Below are positions 1 through 35,099 of a stretch of 64,000 nucleotides of DNA, in pieces (position 1 is the stretch's first letter; the number at the start of each line of letters is the position of its first letter). Under the pieces are notes generated by a model, which was not told the origin of the DNA, ran no database searches, and was given only the letters and a program-made list of their open reading frames with translations. Source of the stretch: Branchipolynoe longqiensis (lineage: Eukaryota; Annelida; Polychaeta; Phyllodocida; Polynoidae); assembly GCA_030323885.1 (NCBI GenBank), contig CM059187.1, positions 84,156,027-84,220,026 on the forward strand, written 5' to 3'. A program made the position numbers and the translations under genes.

Positions 1-6
1 AATGTA

Positions 7-1832
7 ATGGACTCTAGGGACCCAAATCAGAAATGGGAAAAAGTTTTAGGTAGGATTAAAGAATTAATGGATAAAATGTGTCCAATTAAGCCAATCAAGA
101 TGAGGGACAACCAGGACCCATGGATAAGTGAGGAAATAATAGATAGTATCAAATTGAAGAGGAAATTTGGAGAGAAGGCTAGAACCACAAATAAGATAGA
201 TGACATCAACAACTATAAAACTGTGAAAAGAAAAACCCTAAGGCTAGTCAGACAGGCAAAGACCACTTACATTGAAGAACAAGATAATAAATCAGGTAAT
301 GACTCCAAGAAGTTATGGCATTACCGGGAGATAAGGAGAAAAGCAAAATAGTGCTAACAGATGGAGAAGGGAACACCATATCAAATGAGAGGGCACCAGA
401 TAGACTAAATAAACACTTCACAGAGATAGGAGCAAAGTTAGCAGAATAATTCAGAGGAAGATGGGAATAACCAGGTGATGTAGTTGAAAATAGCACAGAG
501 CCAACAAGCGTAAGGGAGAAGGAAGTGATTATACTAGTTAAGAGAACAGATCTAGGAAAGTCATCAGGAATACAGAACCTACAAGCCAGAATAATTAAAG
601 ATGCTATGCTAGCCATACCAAATGTTATATGTGACTTAATCAATAATTCATTTGAGATGGGTATTTTCCCCATGGCCTGGAAGCAGGCTACAGTGCTACC
701 AATACACAAGGGTGGAGAGAAAGGGGACATAGACAACTCCCGCCCCATATCACTCCTACCTCTGCCAGGCAAGCTGATAGAGAAATTAATGTACAAGCAA
801 ATCATGAAACATCTAGATAGTGAGAAAATACTAAATGACAAACAGGGAGGGTTCAGAAAGAGATTCTCCACAACAAAAACTATATCCAATCTAACAAATG
901 ACATGCTGAGAGGTATGAATGAAGGTGAACAGACAACTGCCACATTCATAGATTTTAGCAAGGCATTCGATACAGTGAATCATGACATACTGATAAAAAA
1001 GCCAGAAAGAGTAGTAATAAGACCAAGAACACTAGACTGGATAAGGAATTACATCAGTGAGAGAACAAAAGTAAATGGCAAAACATCAGAAAGTATACAG
1101 GTAACCTGTAGAGTCCCTCAAGGTTCAGTATTAGGCCCACTCCTCTTCATCATTTACATCAATGATCTGGAGAAGTCCTTAGAGGGAATCAAATTCCAAC
1201 TATATGCTGATGACACCATGATATACACAACAAGCAATAGCAGAAAAGAGAACAGAGATAAGCTAAATGAGAAAGTAGTAGCTTTAGATAACTGGTCTAA
1301 CTCAAACAAGATTTCCATAAACCACAAGAAGTCGAAGGTCCTAGTGTTTGACAGGGGGACAATCAACTATGGCAATGAGGAGCCAATAATTTTGGGAGGA
1401 AAGGTTCTTGATTATCAGACCAACTATAGATATCTTGGGATGAATCTTGATAGGAAACTAAACTACAATGATAACATAAAAGAAGTTATCAAGAAGGCAA
1501 ACCACAAAATCTGGATATTAGCGAATACCAGAACATACCTAACTACAAATATGGCTATTAAATTCTATAAAGGTATGATACTACCATACTTTGACTATGG
1601 TGATGTAATATATATGGGGGGTAACAAAAATATGTTGTATAAACTACAAAGACTACAAAATAGAGCACTTAAGATATGTCTGAAGTTGGAACATAGACAC
1701 CCAACTAATGATCTCCATAGGAAAGCAAGAGCCAACACACTAAATGACAGGAGAAAATCACTAAATAGCAGCATTCAGGGAGACAAGGAAGCCTGGGAGG
1801 GTGCAGGTAACAAAAAAGGCAACAAGAGGTAG
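7..1832 (+). pseudogene. LINE reverse transcriptase, decayed copy
   Basis: This is a non-LTR retrotransposon pol remnant cut by the left window edge. Residues from 7-351 match the linker between endonuclease and RT of such proteins. The main RT block is open from 525 to 1832 in another frame, so at least one frameshift and stops separate them. RT motifs are visible in order: FSKAFDTVNHD (motif A), VPQGSVLGPLLF (motif B) and YADDTMIY (catalytic YADD). They are followed by the YRYLG region and the C-terminal RLQNRALK segment. It belongs to the Jockey/I/CR1 group by general look; I cannot fix the clade. A closely related copy enters at 63747. The gene is not functional as it stands. A probable 3' untranslated tail continues to about 2400, where A-rich runs occur. 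Confidence 0.85.
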
Positions 1833-1974
1833 TGATGGCCCCATACTGATAAGAAACAGAGCCAAAAACAGATCATATGAGAGGAGTACTGAGTACATGA
1901 AGGCAATGGAATAGAATACACTGGGAGTAGAAGAAAGAAGTACAGGGACAATAGAAACATAAAAATATATTCAA

Positions 1975-2820
1975 AAGAGAGCTAATTGCACTGCTAGACT
2001 AATGAGACCAACAAATAAAATTAATTAAAAAAGAAAAATAGATAAATGAATAAAAAATACACTGATAATTCCAGCAAAGTTTTACAAACAAAAGGTAAAC
2101 TTTAAACTTAAACTCAAAACCTAATGACCACTAACACAGCAAGTTGAAGACATTCAGAGAAATTAACTATTGGTAATGAAACAATTATCCGATGTAGAAC
2201 AAACAAACTAACAGAGGTTTGGGAGATGTGGGAGAATGCTTACAAACAGAGAAAGAATACGTGCAGTAGTTAGCTACACAACAACTGAAAGTGATAAAAA
2301 AAAGAAGGGGAGTCACAAAACTATTACTGTCTAGCAGTGAAAACAAGTCATTAGACAACTGTTATGGGCAGCATAAATACACCCATCACAAAAAAAGAAA
2401 AAAGATTCACTTTATAGAGGTTAAAATTGCCTTTTAATTACACCCTGGAAGACTTAAAAAGAGATTTCGGCCAGAGCAAGTCGGGTAAACACAGATAATA
2501 CCACACCATGTTATACAGTTGCGGCTCATGTAATACTTATTGTGAGATCATTTCTAGGGAAAAAAATGCTATGGATTTCCGTTCTGGAGGTTAACATTTC
2601 TGTTAGTGGTTGTTTCCGATGAATTTCACTTCGGAAGACTAAAAGAGCCTATTAAAATGGGTTTCAAATGGCGCACAACACTGAAAATAGTATTTTATAT
2701 TTGCTTAATTCAATGGCTTTTCAAAATCGGGTGTGACAACGATGATACTGAGCATGTGCATCGGGTGAGGTGCCTTTTTTGTAATGGACTCTTGATGTGG
2801 TCGCAAAAAGTGGTGCATGG
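1975..2820. other. AT-rich stretch, no gene seen
   Basis: The first 430 bases are A-rich and probably the 3' tail of the preceding LINE. From 2410 to 2820 I see nothing recognisable. An open frame at 2606-2836 has no protein features beyond chance. Confidence 0.4.
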
Positions 2821-2821
2821 C

Positions 2822-3110
2822 GGGGAAATGAATTGAGCTGGTAAATTCTGAATTTACCCGCTACTTTTAATTTGAAATATATAATAAAACATGTAGTTTA
2901 AAGAATTAAAAACATAAAACCGACGACATTTTATCACCTCCTTCTTGTCTTTTATTTCTCTCTCCCATTTCACCAACTCTGTGCCGATATGGGTAGCCAT
3001 TTGATACTGGAGCCAGAGTTTCTACTTCCTGTTCCATACTATTGTCTAAAGCAGTTTTCGCGAGCTTTTACATAGGGTGTGTGTTCACCCCTGTACTTTT
3101 ATCTAGAGGG
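2822..3110 (+). mobile_element. MITE family A, copy 1 (partial)
   Basis: This segment matches the element at 25267-25659 in the same orientation: a TTCCCCGCTA-like block, then TTTCACCAACTCTGTGCC, then ACTTCCTGTTC, then a terminal GTTCACCCCTGTACT. It is also an imperfect inverted match to 3412-3833. The left end is missing or diverged. Noncoding. Confidence 0.7.
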
Positions 3111-3139
3111 TACCTAACTTGTCACTTTCTAGCCAAGCA

Positions 3140-3352
3140 CTCTGCATTATTAGGTTAGGGCAAGGAATGGTCAGTGGTTGGCTCAGTGTCAGAATAATGT
3201 GACTGAGTGGGGTATCAAGTAATGATGGTGCTGGCAGCCTGGTCTCTATGTGGTTTGTGGGGCAGCACCATAAAGTCGCCATGAGTGCCCACTGTCACAA
3301 GTCGGTACCCATCCCGATATGACCTTAGATGTTGCTAGGACGTAAAACAAAC
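3140..3352 (+). mobile_element. SINE-1 fragment (tail-side part)
   Basis: Carries the family block GCAGCACCATAAAGTCGCC, then a CTGTCACAAGTCGGTACC-like block, then the 3' tail ATATGACCTTAGATGTTGCT. The same blocks recur at 12480-12615, 25767-25995, 30604-30801, 36967-37080 and 38330-38440. The tRNA-like head seen at 30604-30801 is missing here. Confidence 0.65.
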
Positions 3353-3411
3353 TTAAACTTTGTTTGCCACATACATAGTCATACTATGTAACATACTTAC
3401 ATAGTCATAGT

Positions 3412-3833
3412 TAGATAAAAGATTTACCCCGTACTTATAGTATAGGGGTGAACCCTAGCATAGTCTAAATACAAGTGAAAATAGTTTTAGTATGGAACAG
3501 GAACTAGAACTTCCGGGATCAAATGGCTACATATATCGGCACAGAGTTGGTGAAATGGGAGAGAATGCAAAAAGACAAGATGGCGACGATAAAATGCTGT
3601 CGGTTTTATTATTAAAATTCCTTAAACTACATGTTTTATAATATATTTCAAATCAAAAGTAGCGGGTAAATATGAAAATTTATGTGAAGAATATATTTTG
3701 CTTCTTAAATTAAGAATTTACCAGATCAATTCATTTCCCCGCCATGTTGAAATTCCTCACCAGCTTTTCTAATGCCAGTAAATGAGTAATGGGTTGGTTT
3801 TCACCCCTACTGAGTACTGTAGTATAGTTTAAA
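3412..3833 (-). mobile_element. MITE family A, copy 2
   Basis: Starts with a terminal repeat AAAGATTTACCCCGTACTTA and ends with a related inverted block near 3800-3833 (TTTTCACCCCTACTGAGTAC). The interior is the reverse complement of copies 1 and 3. It is noncoding and lies about 300 bp from copy 1 in opposite orientation. Confidence 0.7.
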
Positions 3834-4188
3834 GATGCATAGTCCAATGAAATAACAAATTTTCAAAACGAAACCAATTATCTAGATTTGATTTTAGATA
3901 TATATCTAACTTAGATACTGATGCACTTATTAAGCATTTGTTTCTGCATAGAAGGCAATACTGAGTCAATCTCACAGAACCTGTCACTGCAGAAGTCTAT
4001 GGTGTCAGAGTTTTGGCAAGCTTGCCAAAACTAATTTTCCATGTTTGCACTCAAAATATCTCAAAAGTTTACCACTTAAAATAAAAGTAACTTTGAACTA
4101 ATGTAGACTAGATACTAGTGATCGATCTAATATATTTATCTCAGAAAAAATACCGAAATTTAAAACCATCGGATTATGCAACTTTAAG
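3826..4188 (+). mobile_element. MITE family C, copy 1
   Basis: About 360 bp with inverted ends: left TTTAAAGATGCATAGTCCAA and right, read backward, CTTAAAGTTGCATAATCCGA. Inside are the family blocks TTGGCAAGCTTGCCAAAACT and CTGATGCACTTATTAAGCAT. Other copies lie at 13318, 28144, 30352, 32471, 53779, 54914 and 62411. No coding capacity. Confidence 0.75.
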
Positions 4189-4413
4189 TACAGGGTGAAT
4201 CATTTATCTAAGACTAAGTCAAAGATTAAGTGTAACTTACTGTAAAAGTGTAAGTCAGTGATCACAGATCAGATAGTGACTTATACTTATACTTATCCTC
4301 TTCTGCTTAAGAAATTAGGCATCAGTGTCTGTTAGCAGCTTTGGCCTGTCTAAGTGGGACCTAGTGAAATTATAGTTTTCGTGCGGCGAGCGCTGACTGT
4401 AGCGGTAAATTAC

Positions 4414-4690
4414 TCAGTGCTTATCGAGGCGTCCTTTGAAAGAGTTTAAGCTTGGGACATTCACTATATCAGCTGGTAATCTGTTCCAAGTGTTCCCAGC
4501 TCTTTCAGTGAGGACTTTTTGACGAACTTGCTTGTTAGTTCTGGGTTTGACGATCTTCTTATTATGCCCTCTGGTTATCAGACCGTGTTGGCTCGAGTAT
4601 GATGTACCGGTTTTTGACTGTATAAGTTCCGCTGAGGTTTTTGTAGATCTCAATGAGGTCTCCGCGGGCCATACAATGACAGTTATATTT
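4414..4690 (-). pseudogene. LINE 3' end fragment (CR1-like)
   Basis: In two frames, the minus strand encodes a typical LINE RT C-terminus: first RGDLIEIYKNLSG, then after a frameshift VLTERAGNTWNRLPADIV and NSFKGRLDKH. It lies just inside the first intron of the NDUFB6-like gene, about 20 bp beyond the donor, in the same orientation as that gene. Confidence 0.75.
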
Positions 4691-4709
4691 AATATTATGC
4701 CATACTTAC

Positions 4710-5072
4710 CGCAACACCCCTCACGACGCCTGTCAACAGGTCCCACGGGGCAGATAACATGCGACGGATTGGATTCTTTGGGTATAATTCTGGGATGTAG
4801 AGCGGTTCATTTGGCGACAATTTTTGGTCTGCAAGCCACTGCTTTCGAGCAGCCCGATCCTCGACCGTCATCGGTTTATCTAGCCGCTGTCGCTCAAATT
4901 GCATTGGTTCAATGCTGAACGGTGGGAGTTTATTTCCTCGCCATTCATAATGGCGATGCAGTTTTTTTTCGCGAGCGAGCCGTTCTTCTAAAAGCCGGTT
5001 ATAGCGGTCGATAGCTTCTATATCAATTTGTGCATGGGTCTTCAAGGACGACCCTTTACCTTCGTCCGCCAT
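4710..5072 (-). CDS. NDUFB6: NDUFB6-like complex I subunit, first coding exon
   Basis: NDUFB6 is an accessory subunit of mitochondrial NADH:ubiquinone oxidoreductase, anchored in the inner membrane. The exon encodes about 121 residues. Family hallmarks are FERQRL, then the block with AARKQWLADQKLSPNEP, then PELYPKNPIRR and PWDLL. I recognise these from animal NDUFB6 proteins (known family; no search was run). The exon ends at 4710 and is followed on the minus strand by a perfect GTAAGT donor at 4709-4704. I chose the ATG at 5072 (MADEGKG) because its context is good (CAACATGG) and it is closer to family length. The frame stays open to an alternative ATG at 5168. The transmembrane exon and C-terminus were not found; an intron probably extends to or beyond the left window edge. 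A long perfect hairpin lies about 330 bp upstream. Confidence 0.8.
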
Positions 5073-5397
5073 GTTGATATTAGCGGAACTGACCTTGACA
5101 TTCACATCGCTTCCGGTTGCGGAGGGCATTATGGGTTCATCTCTGTCGACGTCGCCCCCTGGGAGCACATCACTGAACTAGAATTACACATGTGTCCAGC
5201 AGAGAAGCAGACAAAACATCAACAGGCCTGCCATATCGTAACGGATTTATAGGAACATTGGTAACTGATCACGTCTGTCTTCTGCAAACAGGTCATCCAA
5301 TGTCAAGGGTATGTCCTCAACGCATTAACATTGAATAGTCATCTAAGTTCTAGGTATGTGCACTGCGTTTATAAAATAGCCTGAGGCTTCGACTCCG

Positions 5398-5458
5398 CAT
5401 TTACTTACTTGAAAAACTAGTCTATATTATATAGACTAGTTTTTCAAGTAAGTAAATG
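5398..5458. repeat. Perfect 29-bp-arm hairpin
   Basis: Two exactly complementary 29-base arms (5398-5426 and 5430-5458) flank a three-base loop TTA. The arms begin CATTTACTTACTTG. It lies upstream of the NDUFB6-like start and downstream of the LINE ending at 5545. Confidence 0.9.
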
Positions 5459-5544
5459 TATATACCTTGATACCTTGATTATTTAAGTTGATACCAGATG
5501 TACGAACTGATGAAGGCATAATTTGCCTGTTGATATTTTGGTCT

Positions 5545-7990
5545 CTATTCTGCAATACTTGGAAAGTTAGTCACAGAGTTTGATAAATTATACTGCTCAT
5601 TTTTCCAAAATCGGTCTATTCTAGCTTTAAAACAGTTCAGGGTAGGACTTGAGATGACATTATCGGGTAGTGAATTCCAGTCAGTTAATATTCTTTGGCT
5701 GAAGAAGTGCTTCTGAAGTTCCAGGTTGCATCTGTTTTTGTACAGCTTGTGTTCATGTCCTCTTATGTGAATGGTGGTTTCAGGTTGCTGGTGAAAGAAT
5801 ATGTGGGGGTCTATGCGGTCAATTCCCTTTATAATTTTGAACACTTGTATCATGTCACCACGTCTTCTGCGATACAATAGTGATGGGAGCTTCAGTGAGA
5901 CCAATCTTTCCTCATATGGCACATTCCTCAAATTGGGGATTAGCTTTGTGGCTCTTCGCTGAATCTTTTCGATTTCGTTGGTGTCCAGTTTGTAGCGCGG
6001 TGACCAAATTACATTGCCATACTCAAGTTCAGGACGTACCATAGCTGTGTACAGACGCGGGAGGGTACTTTCGTCCAGACATGTGAAGGTAGCTCTTATG
6101 AGGGCAAGCATCCTGGAAGCCTTATTAATAGCTGCAGCTATGTGTTTGTGGAACTTGAGTTCACTGTCGATAATAATGCCAAGGTCTTTCTCTTCATTCT
6201 CTGCCTGTAGAGTGGTGTTGCTCATTTTATAGAGTCGTTTGATATTATTTTTACCCAGGTGGGTGACTTTGCATTTGCTCTCATTGAAGCCGAGTTGCTA
6301 GTCTTGTGACCATCTATATAAGTTGTCAAGATCTGTTTGGAGTAGAGCATGATCATCGTCTGATGCAATTTTTCGGAAGAGCTATGGGTCATCAGCGAAG
6401 ATTTTCACTGCACTGAAGACAACTTCCGGTAGATCATTAATGAACAGAACGAATAAGATGGGACCTAAAATGCTGCCTCGGGGAATACCACTCACTACAA
6501 CTGTCCAGTCTGATGGTATGCCATTCACAATGACATACTGTTTCAGGCCTACTAGGAAGTCTTTGATCCATGCCTTTATATCTCCATTAATGCCATATGT
6601 GGATAGCTTGAGCAAAAGCCGTTTATGGGGCACACTGTCAAATGCCTTTTTGAAGTCCGGGTAGATTGTATCAATTGGATAGCCCTGGTCTAGGAGTTCT
6701 GTCCATTTTCCGATTGTAACAAGAAGTTGTGTCATGCAAGAACGACCCGGTACGAACCCATGTTGGGCATCACAGGACAAGTTGTCCATCATGGAATTAA
6801 CTATGCTGTCTCTTATGATTGATTCCAGAACTTTGCCGATGACAGATGTCAGGCTTATGGGTTTATAATTCCCTGCTGAGGTCTTGTTTCCTTTTTTTCT
6901 GGCTTGGTGTGATAATGCCTTCCTTCCATGCCTGTGGTAGATGACTTTCACTAAGTGATTTGTTGAAGATGATGCTCAGTGGGTGACTTAATGTAGGTGC
7001 TGTTTCACTTAATACCCTTGGATGGAATCCATCAGGTCCAGGGCTTTGGTAGGCTTAAGGTTGAATAGCTTTTTTTCTACAATCTGAGGGGTGATGTTCA
7101 CGTTTAGTAACGGTGAGCCTTCGCAATGTTTGGTAATACTTGGATAGGTGTCAGTGTTCTCAGTTGTAACCACACTTGTAAAGAAGGTGTTCAATAATTC
7201 TGCCTTAGTCTTGTCATCTTGGGTTAGTGATTCGTCTTCCTTTTGTAGGTCACATAGCTGTGGTTTGTTTTTCAGTTTGCTGTTTGCATACTTCCAGAAA
7301 GCTTTTGGGTTTGTTTTAATATTTTGTGCCAGGTCTCGCTCGAAGTTTTTGCACAGTCTCCTTGTCAGTGTTGTCAGCTTATTTTGTTCATGGGCTACAC
7401 GTACATAGTCGAGGTAGTCACCTGTATGGGTGTATCTTTTCCATGCATTGTACTTCTTTTTGGATTGTGCCATTGCTTCCTTATTCATCCAGTTTTCTTC
7501 TTTTGTCTTTCTTTGGATGTGATTTAGGAATGAATATCTACATTGCCTCTATGAGTTTGCTTGAAAACATTTTCCATGACACGTCCGCATCGAGGGGCTC
7601 AAATAGGGTAGACTAATCTATATCTTATGAATATGTATTCATGTCGGAGTATTTTCCTTTGTCATATCTGTACTTGGGTTCTTGTTTGACAGGAGAGCGG
7701 GAGTATGTGTTCATTTCAAATACGAGACAACAGTGGTCGCTGAGGCCTAGTCCTGGGAGATGTTCAATATTGTTGATCATGTTTGGTGAGTTAGTCATCA
7801 CAAGATCCAGTGTGTTTGGGTTTTGTCGGTAGTGTGACGTGCTGGTGAAGGAAGGAGTTTCTCAGGGTGTCAATGAAGAGTTGGCTGACGTGATCCTGGT
7901 TTTTGGAGGTTGTGGTCGAAGTCCAGTCGATCTCTGGATAATTAAAATCTCCTGTTATTAACAGGTGGCTTGGCTTAGTGCTTGGGTTTT
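5545..7990 (-). pseudogene. LINE pol remnant (CR1/L2-like), 5' truncated
   Basis: Reading the minus strand from about 7960 down, the order is: end of the endonuclease (NTLDLVMTNSPN, LGLSDHCCLVFE), linker (7488-7009), RT (6951-6382) and C-terminal domain (6225-5545). RT motifs are PDFKKAFDSVPHKRL (A), SGIPRGSILGPILF (B) and KIFADDP (C). The C-terminus has KIQRRATKLIP, RRGDMIQVFKI and DWNSLPDNVI, typical of CR1/L2-like LINEs. In-frame stops follow FADDP and recur about 40 codons later, and the linker-RT junction is frameshifted. The upstream endonuclease and ORF1 are missing, as expected for 5' truncation. Confidence 0.85.
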
Positions 7991-8550
7991 GTCGGTAGAG
8001 GGACGTGCTGGTGAAGGAAGGAGTCCTAATCTAGGTACTCTCTTCGTATTCGATGTACTCACGACGAAAAAAGCGAATGCATATAGTCAACACAGTTCTT
8101 CTATTCGTCAATGGATAACTTTTCGCGAGTATACGGTAACGTCAATAAGTAATCAGACGCATGGAATGGGAGTTCTTATCGGGTGTCGATGGCACACACG
8201 CGAAGCGATTAACAACTTTTATTCGGCTTGACTGAAGCTGTAATTACAGACAATTCAGCGCGGCGTGAAGCTAAATTGAAAAAACATGATGGACATGAAG
8301 CTTTTGTCACGCATGTGATTATTTTTGTTGTGGTTGGGCATTACTTCATCGATAGGAACTTTGCTAAAGTTTAGTTCATATGTTTATATTCTAATAAAAG
8401 CATAACTAAATAACTATGATACTTAGAAACATGAACTAACTTAACTACGACATCTAGATGATCTATTCTATATTATTGTATGTCTTACAAAATATAAAAT
8501 TATGAAATAAGACAATTAAATTATCTTTTTTCAAACATTTTTATTTTCTA
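7991..8550. other. No gene seen
   Basis: 8010-8260 contains an open frame without recognisable motifs. The rest is AT-rich and unassigned. Confidence 0.4.
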
Positions 8551-8555
8551 AAAAG

Positions 8556-8879
8556 AGATTTATTCTATATATCTGTATATTATGCCATGATTAATATGCT
8601 TCTAAGTATGATATTATTTAATTCTGATTAGATATTTATTAAGCAGACTATGTGGTGTCCTAAACATGTGTTACATGTGTGACACACATGTTATACTGCC
8701 ATAGGAGATATCTTATTCATGGACTACACCTTTATTTTTTATCTCATCAATTTATATTTTACATACATGTAAAGGGGAGATTTCCATCTTTCATTTGCAA
8801 CCAAAAAATGTAAAAAATTCAAATATTAAATTTTAACTCTCCATGTGACACTTTTGGCCAGTTTTCAGGAGAGTGACCC
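8556..8879 (-). mobile_element. MITE family B, partial copy
   Basis: The reverse complement matches the first half of the complete element at 32893-33699. It includes the terminal GGGTCACTCTCCTGAAAACT, the GGAAATCTCCCCTTTACAT-like block and the palindromic ACATGTGTGACACACATGTT. The far end is missing. Confidence 0.8.
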
Positions 8880-9284
8880 ATATAGAATAAACTCTTCAAA
8901 AATATTCCGCTAAGCAAACCACATTAGTTGATGCCTGGGGGGTATCGGATATATATATATATACCAGTGCATATGACATACTAAGGCATGGAGATCTTTT
9001 TCATTTGTTTCCAAGATGATCTGCAAGATTCTTCCTTTTTTTTTTTACCTATTGTTTGCTGAGCGAGACATGATATGCTTTCTACTGCTTATCAAGTGGA
9101 GAAGATGCCTGGGGAGGTACCAGTAATGCCTAGGGTATTGAATGAACTAAATTATTTCCCATAGAAGCGACTGTTCGTTGGGAGGTCAGCCGAAAAATAG
9201 GGATTTCCTACTATTTTTTTAAAAGATATATTGATTTCACTTCACAAGAGCGAGTTGGAAACATCTCTGCTATAACATGAAATA

Positions 9285-9972
9285 ATAAGAGCACTTTATT
9301 CAATGTGCGAGAAGGTTATAAGAGAGTGCAAATGAATAAGGTAAAATCATGAAGGTAGGCAATATGATATAAGTTAATAGTCAATAAGGTATAATGCAAT
9401 GCAAATGAAGTACAATAGTCAATGTTCATCAGGGGGAATGGAAAGCCCCGAAGAGCCCTCCACCAAAACAGAGGAGAGGGCGCGAGGGGCGGCAGAAGGG
9501 GCGAGGCGGGGGAGGTCGCCTCCAGAGGCCGGCGAGGTGCTCGACGGAGCGGGCCGTGGCCTGCATGCTCGTCTCGACCGAGCTGATCCATTGGGCCGCC
9601 TCGAATTGGCGGCCCGAGGTGGAGGAGGTCGCGGAGGTGTAATCCGGGGTGGTGGCGCCTGCGGATCTCCATGTTCCGCGATGGCCGGCGGGGCGGCCTC
9701 ATCTGTGGGCGACTGACAGCATCGTGATTGGGCGTAGGCCGGCGACTAGGTGATCTGTAGCGTGGTGTGGTGTGGGAGGCCAAAAAAGAAGAGCACTACT
9801 GGAGGCAGGTGGAGGCGATATGGCTGGAGGGAGCTGCATGCCCAGCTTATAAGGCGGAACCCGGGGGGGGGGGGGGGGTTATGTAACTCAACGGTCGCAG
9901 GGGGAAGGAGGAGGAGGGGGGGGGGGTACTCCTCCTCCACCCCGAATCAAACGCAATGCAAGCATTACGACC
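9285..9972 (-). repeat. Promoter-like GC-rich repeat F, copy 3
   Basis: Read on the minus strand it starts with the family 5' block TTGGTCGTAATGC...GCATTGCG. It has a TATA-like CTTATAAG near 9850, a GC-rich body, the phrase GGTGGAGGGCTCTTCGG, and AATAAA near 9300. The layout matches copies at 39311 and 55305. It interrupts the repeat found intact at 31728-31905. Open frames in it (for example 9316-9783) reflect GC-rich composition. A solo LTR is my best guess. Confidence 0.6.
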
Positions 9973-10066
9973 AAGAATATTCTAACTCCCTAAACCGACC
10001 ACCTCCCTAAATGGACCACTTAAAGTCGGTCCCATGGTCAATCGATTTAGAGAGGTTCCACTGTAG
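9973..10066 (-). mobile_element. Tigger/pogo-like MITE G, fragment
   Basis: Matches half of the complete MITE at 31728-31905 in reverse. It ends in ACCTCTCTAAATCGA-like sequence next to CAGTGGAA. The promoter-like repeat F copy 3 abuts it, as if inserted. Confidence 0.7.
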
Positions 10067-10214
10067 TTCAAAAGAGATTTAGATTTGATTTGTTTTAAAC
10101 ATTTAAAGAAAATACATCTTTATATTTATTTTAGAGCTTGATTTGACTAACTGTAACCGTTCAATTGGTGTATATAATAATAGATTGTCATCTTCACATT
10201 TATGTAACATGGTG

Positions 10215-10262
10215 GTATATATAAGTGAATATCCGTCAGATTTATTTGTTTCTCCCTTCAGA
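10215..10262 (+). promoter_or_regulatory. Possible TATA box or 5' UTR acceptor
   Basis: TATATAAG at about 10215 lies some 60 bases before the ATG of the 15-exon gene. A pyrimidine tract ending TTCTCCCTTCAG at 10262 could instead be the 3' splice site of a noncoding leader exon. The two readings compete. Confidence 0.35.
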
Positions 10263-10276
10263 TTAGCGTACCTGCT

Positions 10277-33996
<23,720 letters not shown>

Positions 33997-34169
33997 TGTT
34001 ACACCGCGCCTCGGGATGCCACACCCGACATGGTAGCCTAGCGCCATGCCGACACTGCATAGACCGCGGCTGTGTACAGGCCGAAAGCGCAGCCTTGGAC
34101 AATGCGTCACAGGTGACAGCGCAACCCGTGCATTGCCCTTTGTCAAGTTATGCATCCCCCGGCTGTGTC

Positions 34170-34850
34170 ACAACTCGGCTTTATATGCCGGGTAGTGGTG
34201 GTAGCATAACCTCGGTATTATCATGTACTACTGGGTTTATGCCACTTATGGTAGCATAAACTAGGGTTTTATGCCACTGGTGGTAGTGTAACCTACGTGT
34301 TTATAAACTAGGGCTTTAGCCACTGGTGGTAGCATAAACTAGAGTTTTGTGCCACTTCTGGTAGTTTAAACTAGGGTTTTATGCCATGGATGGTAGTATA
34401 AAGTATAGTTGCCACTTGTGGTAGCATAAACGAGGGTGTTATGCAATTAGTGGTAGTATAACCTATGTGTTTATGCCACTAGTGGTAGTATGACTGATGT
34501 GTTTATACCACTAGTGGTAGTATAAACTTTATGCCACTGACAGCTGGTTGGTTCATCCCGCCACTGAGACATTGACTATTACAAGAAGTGTTACTAACCT
34601 CATACCTACAGAGTCTGAAAGTGGAGAAGGGCTCACTGAAGACAGACAAAGACATTGATGACCCGAGGCTGCCCTTCGCATATTGCAACAACTGTCGGCG
34701 CGGAGCTACTGGAAGTAGCATAACCTAGGGGTATATGCCACTGTGGTAGCGTATCATAGAGCTATATGCCACTAGTGGTGCCAGAATCTAGGCCTATATT
34801 CCACCCATAGCAGTGTAGCCTACCACTACATACCACTAGTGGCAATGCAA
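34170..34850. repeat. Minisatellite with CCACTRGTGGTAG core
   Basis: Irregular units of about 25-40 bp with GCCACTAGTGGTAGTATAA and variants, starting about 175 bp after the stop codon of the 15-exon gene. The array is interrupted by a copy of exon 14. Confidence 0.85.
34538..34706 (+). pseudogene. Stray copy of exon 14 with its acceptor
   Basis: Nearly identical to 31367-31536: the last 75 bp of intron 13, the acceptor CATACCTACAG and 91 bp of exon 14. The copy stops before the exon's end and donor and changes one Cys codon (TGC to CGC in CNNCRC). Confidence 0.9.
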
Positions 34851-34900
34851 AGTAAAGCTAGGTAAGACAATCGAGTATATTCACTCACAAACATTTACTT

Positions 34901-35050
34901 TAACATCTGCTCTGACTAAATGTCATCTGCTTTGTAACAAAATCCACTAATTCATGGAAAAGTCCGAACATTTCAACTCATATAAGTTACAGGCTTCACA
35001 TATCGGCTTTCATCCGGAGGGCAGATGACATTTAGTTACAGCAGACGGTA
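34901..35050. repeat. Small inverted repeat
   Basis: 30-bp arms at 34901-34930 and 35021-35050 share CTAAATGTCATCTGC and are separated by 90 bp. Followed by a short (TA)n at 35068-35092. Confidence 0.7.
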
Positions 35051-35099
35051 TTTGCTTTAAAATTAAAAAATATATATATATATATATATATTGTATGTA

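Noticed and set aside
2606..2836. 76-aa frame as a small membrane protein or NDUFB6 exon
   Set aside because: Wrong strand for NDUFB6, no family motif, and no splice signals in agreement.
9316..9783. Arg/Pro-rich open frames on both strands (also 39309-39784)
   Set aside because: They lie in the GC-rich body of repeat F. Frames stay open because of composition, and copies do not conserve a protein sequence.
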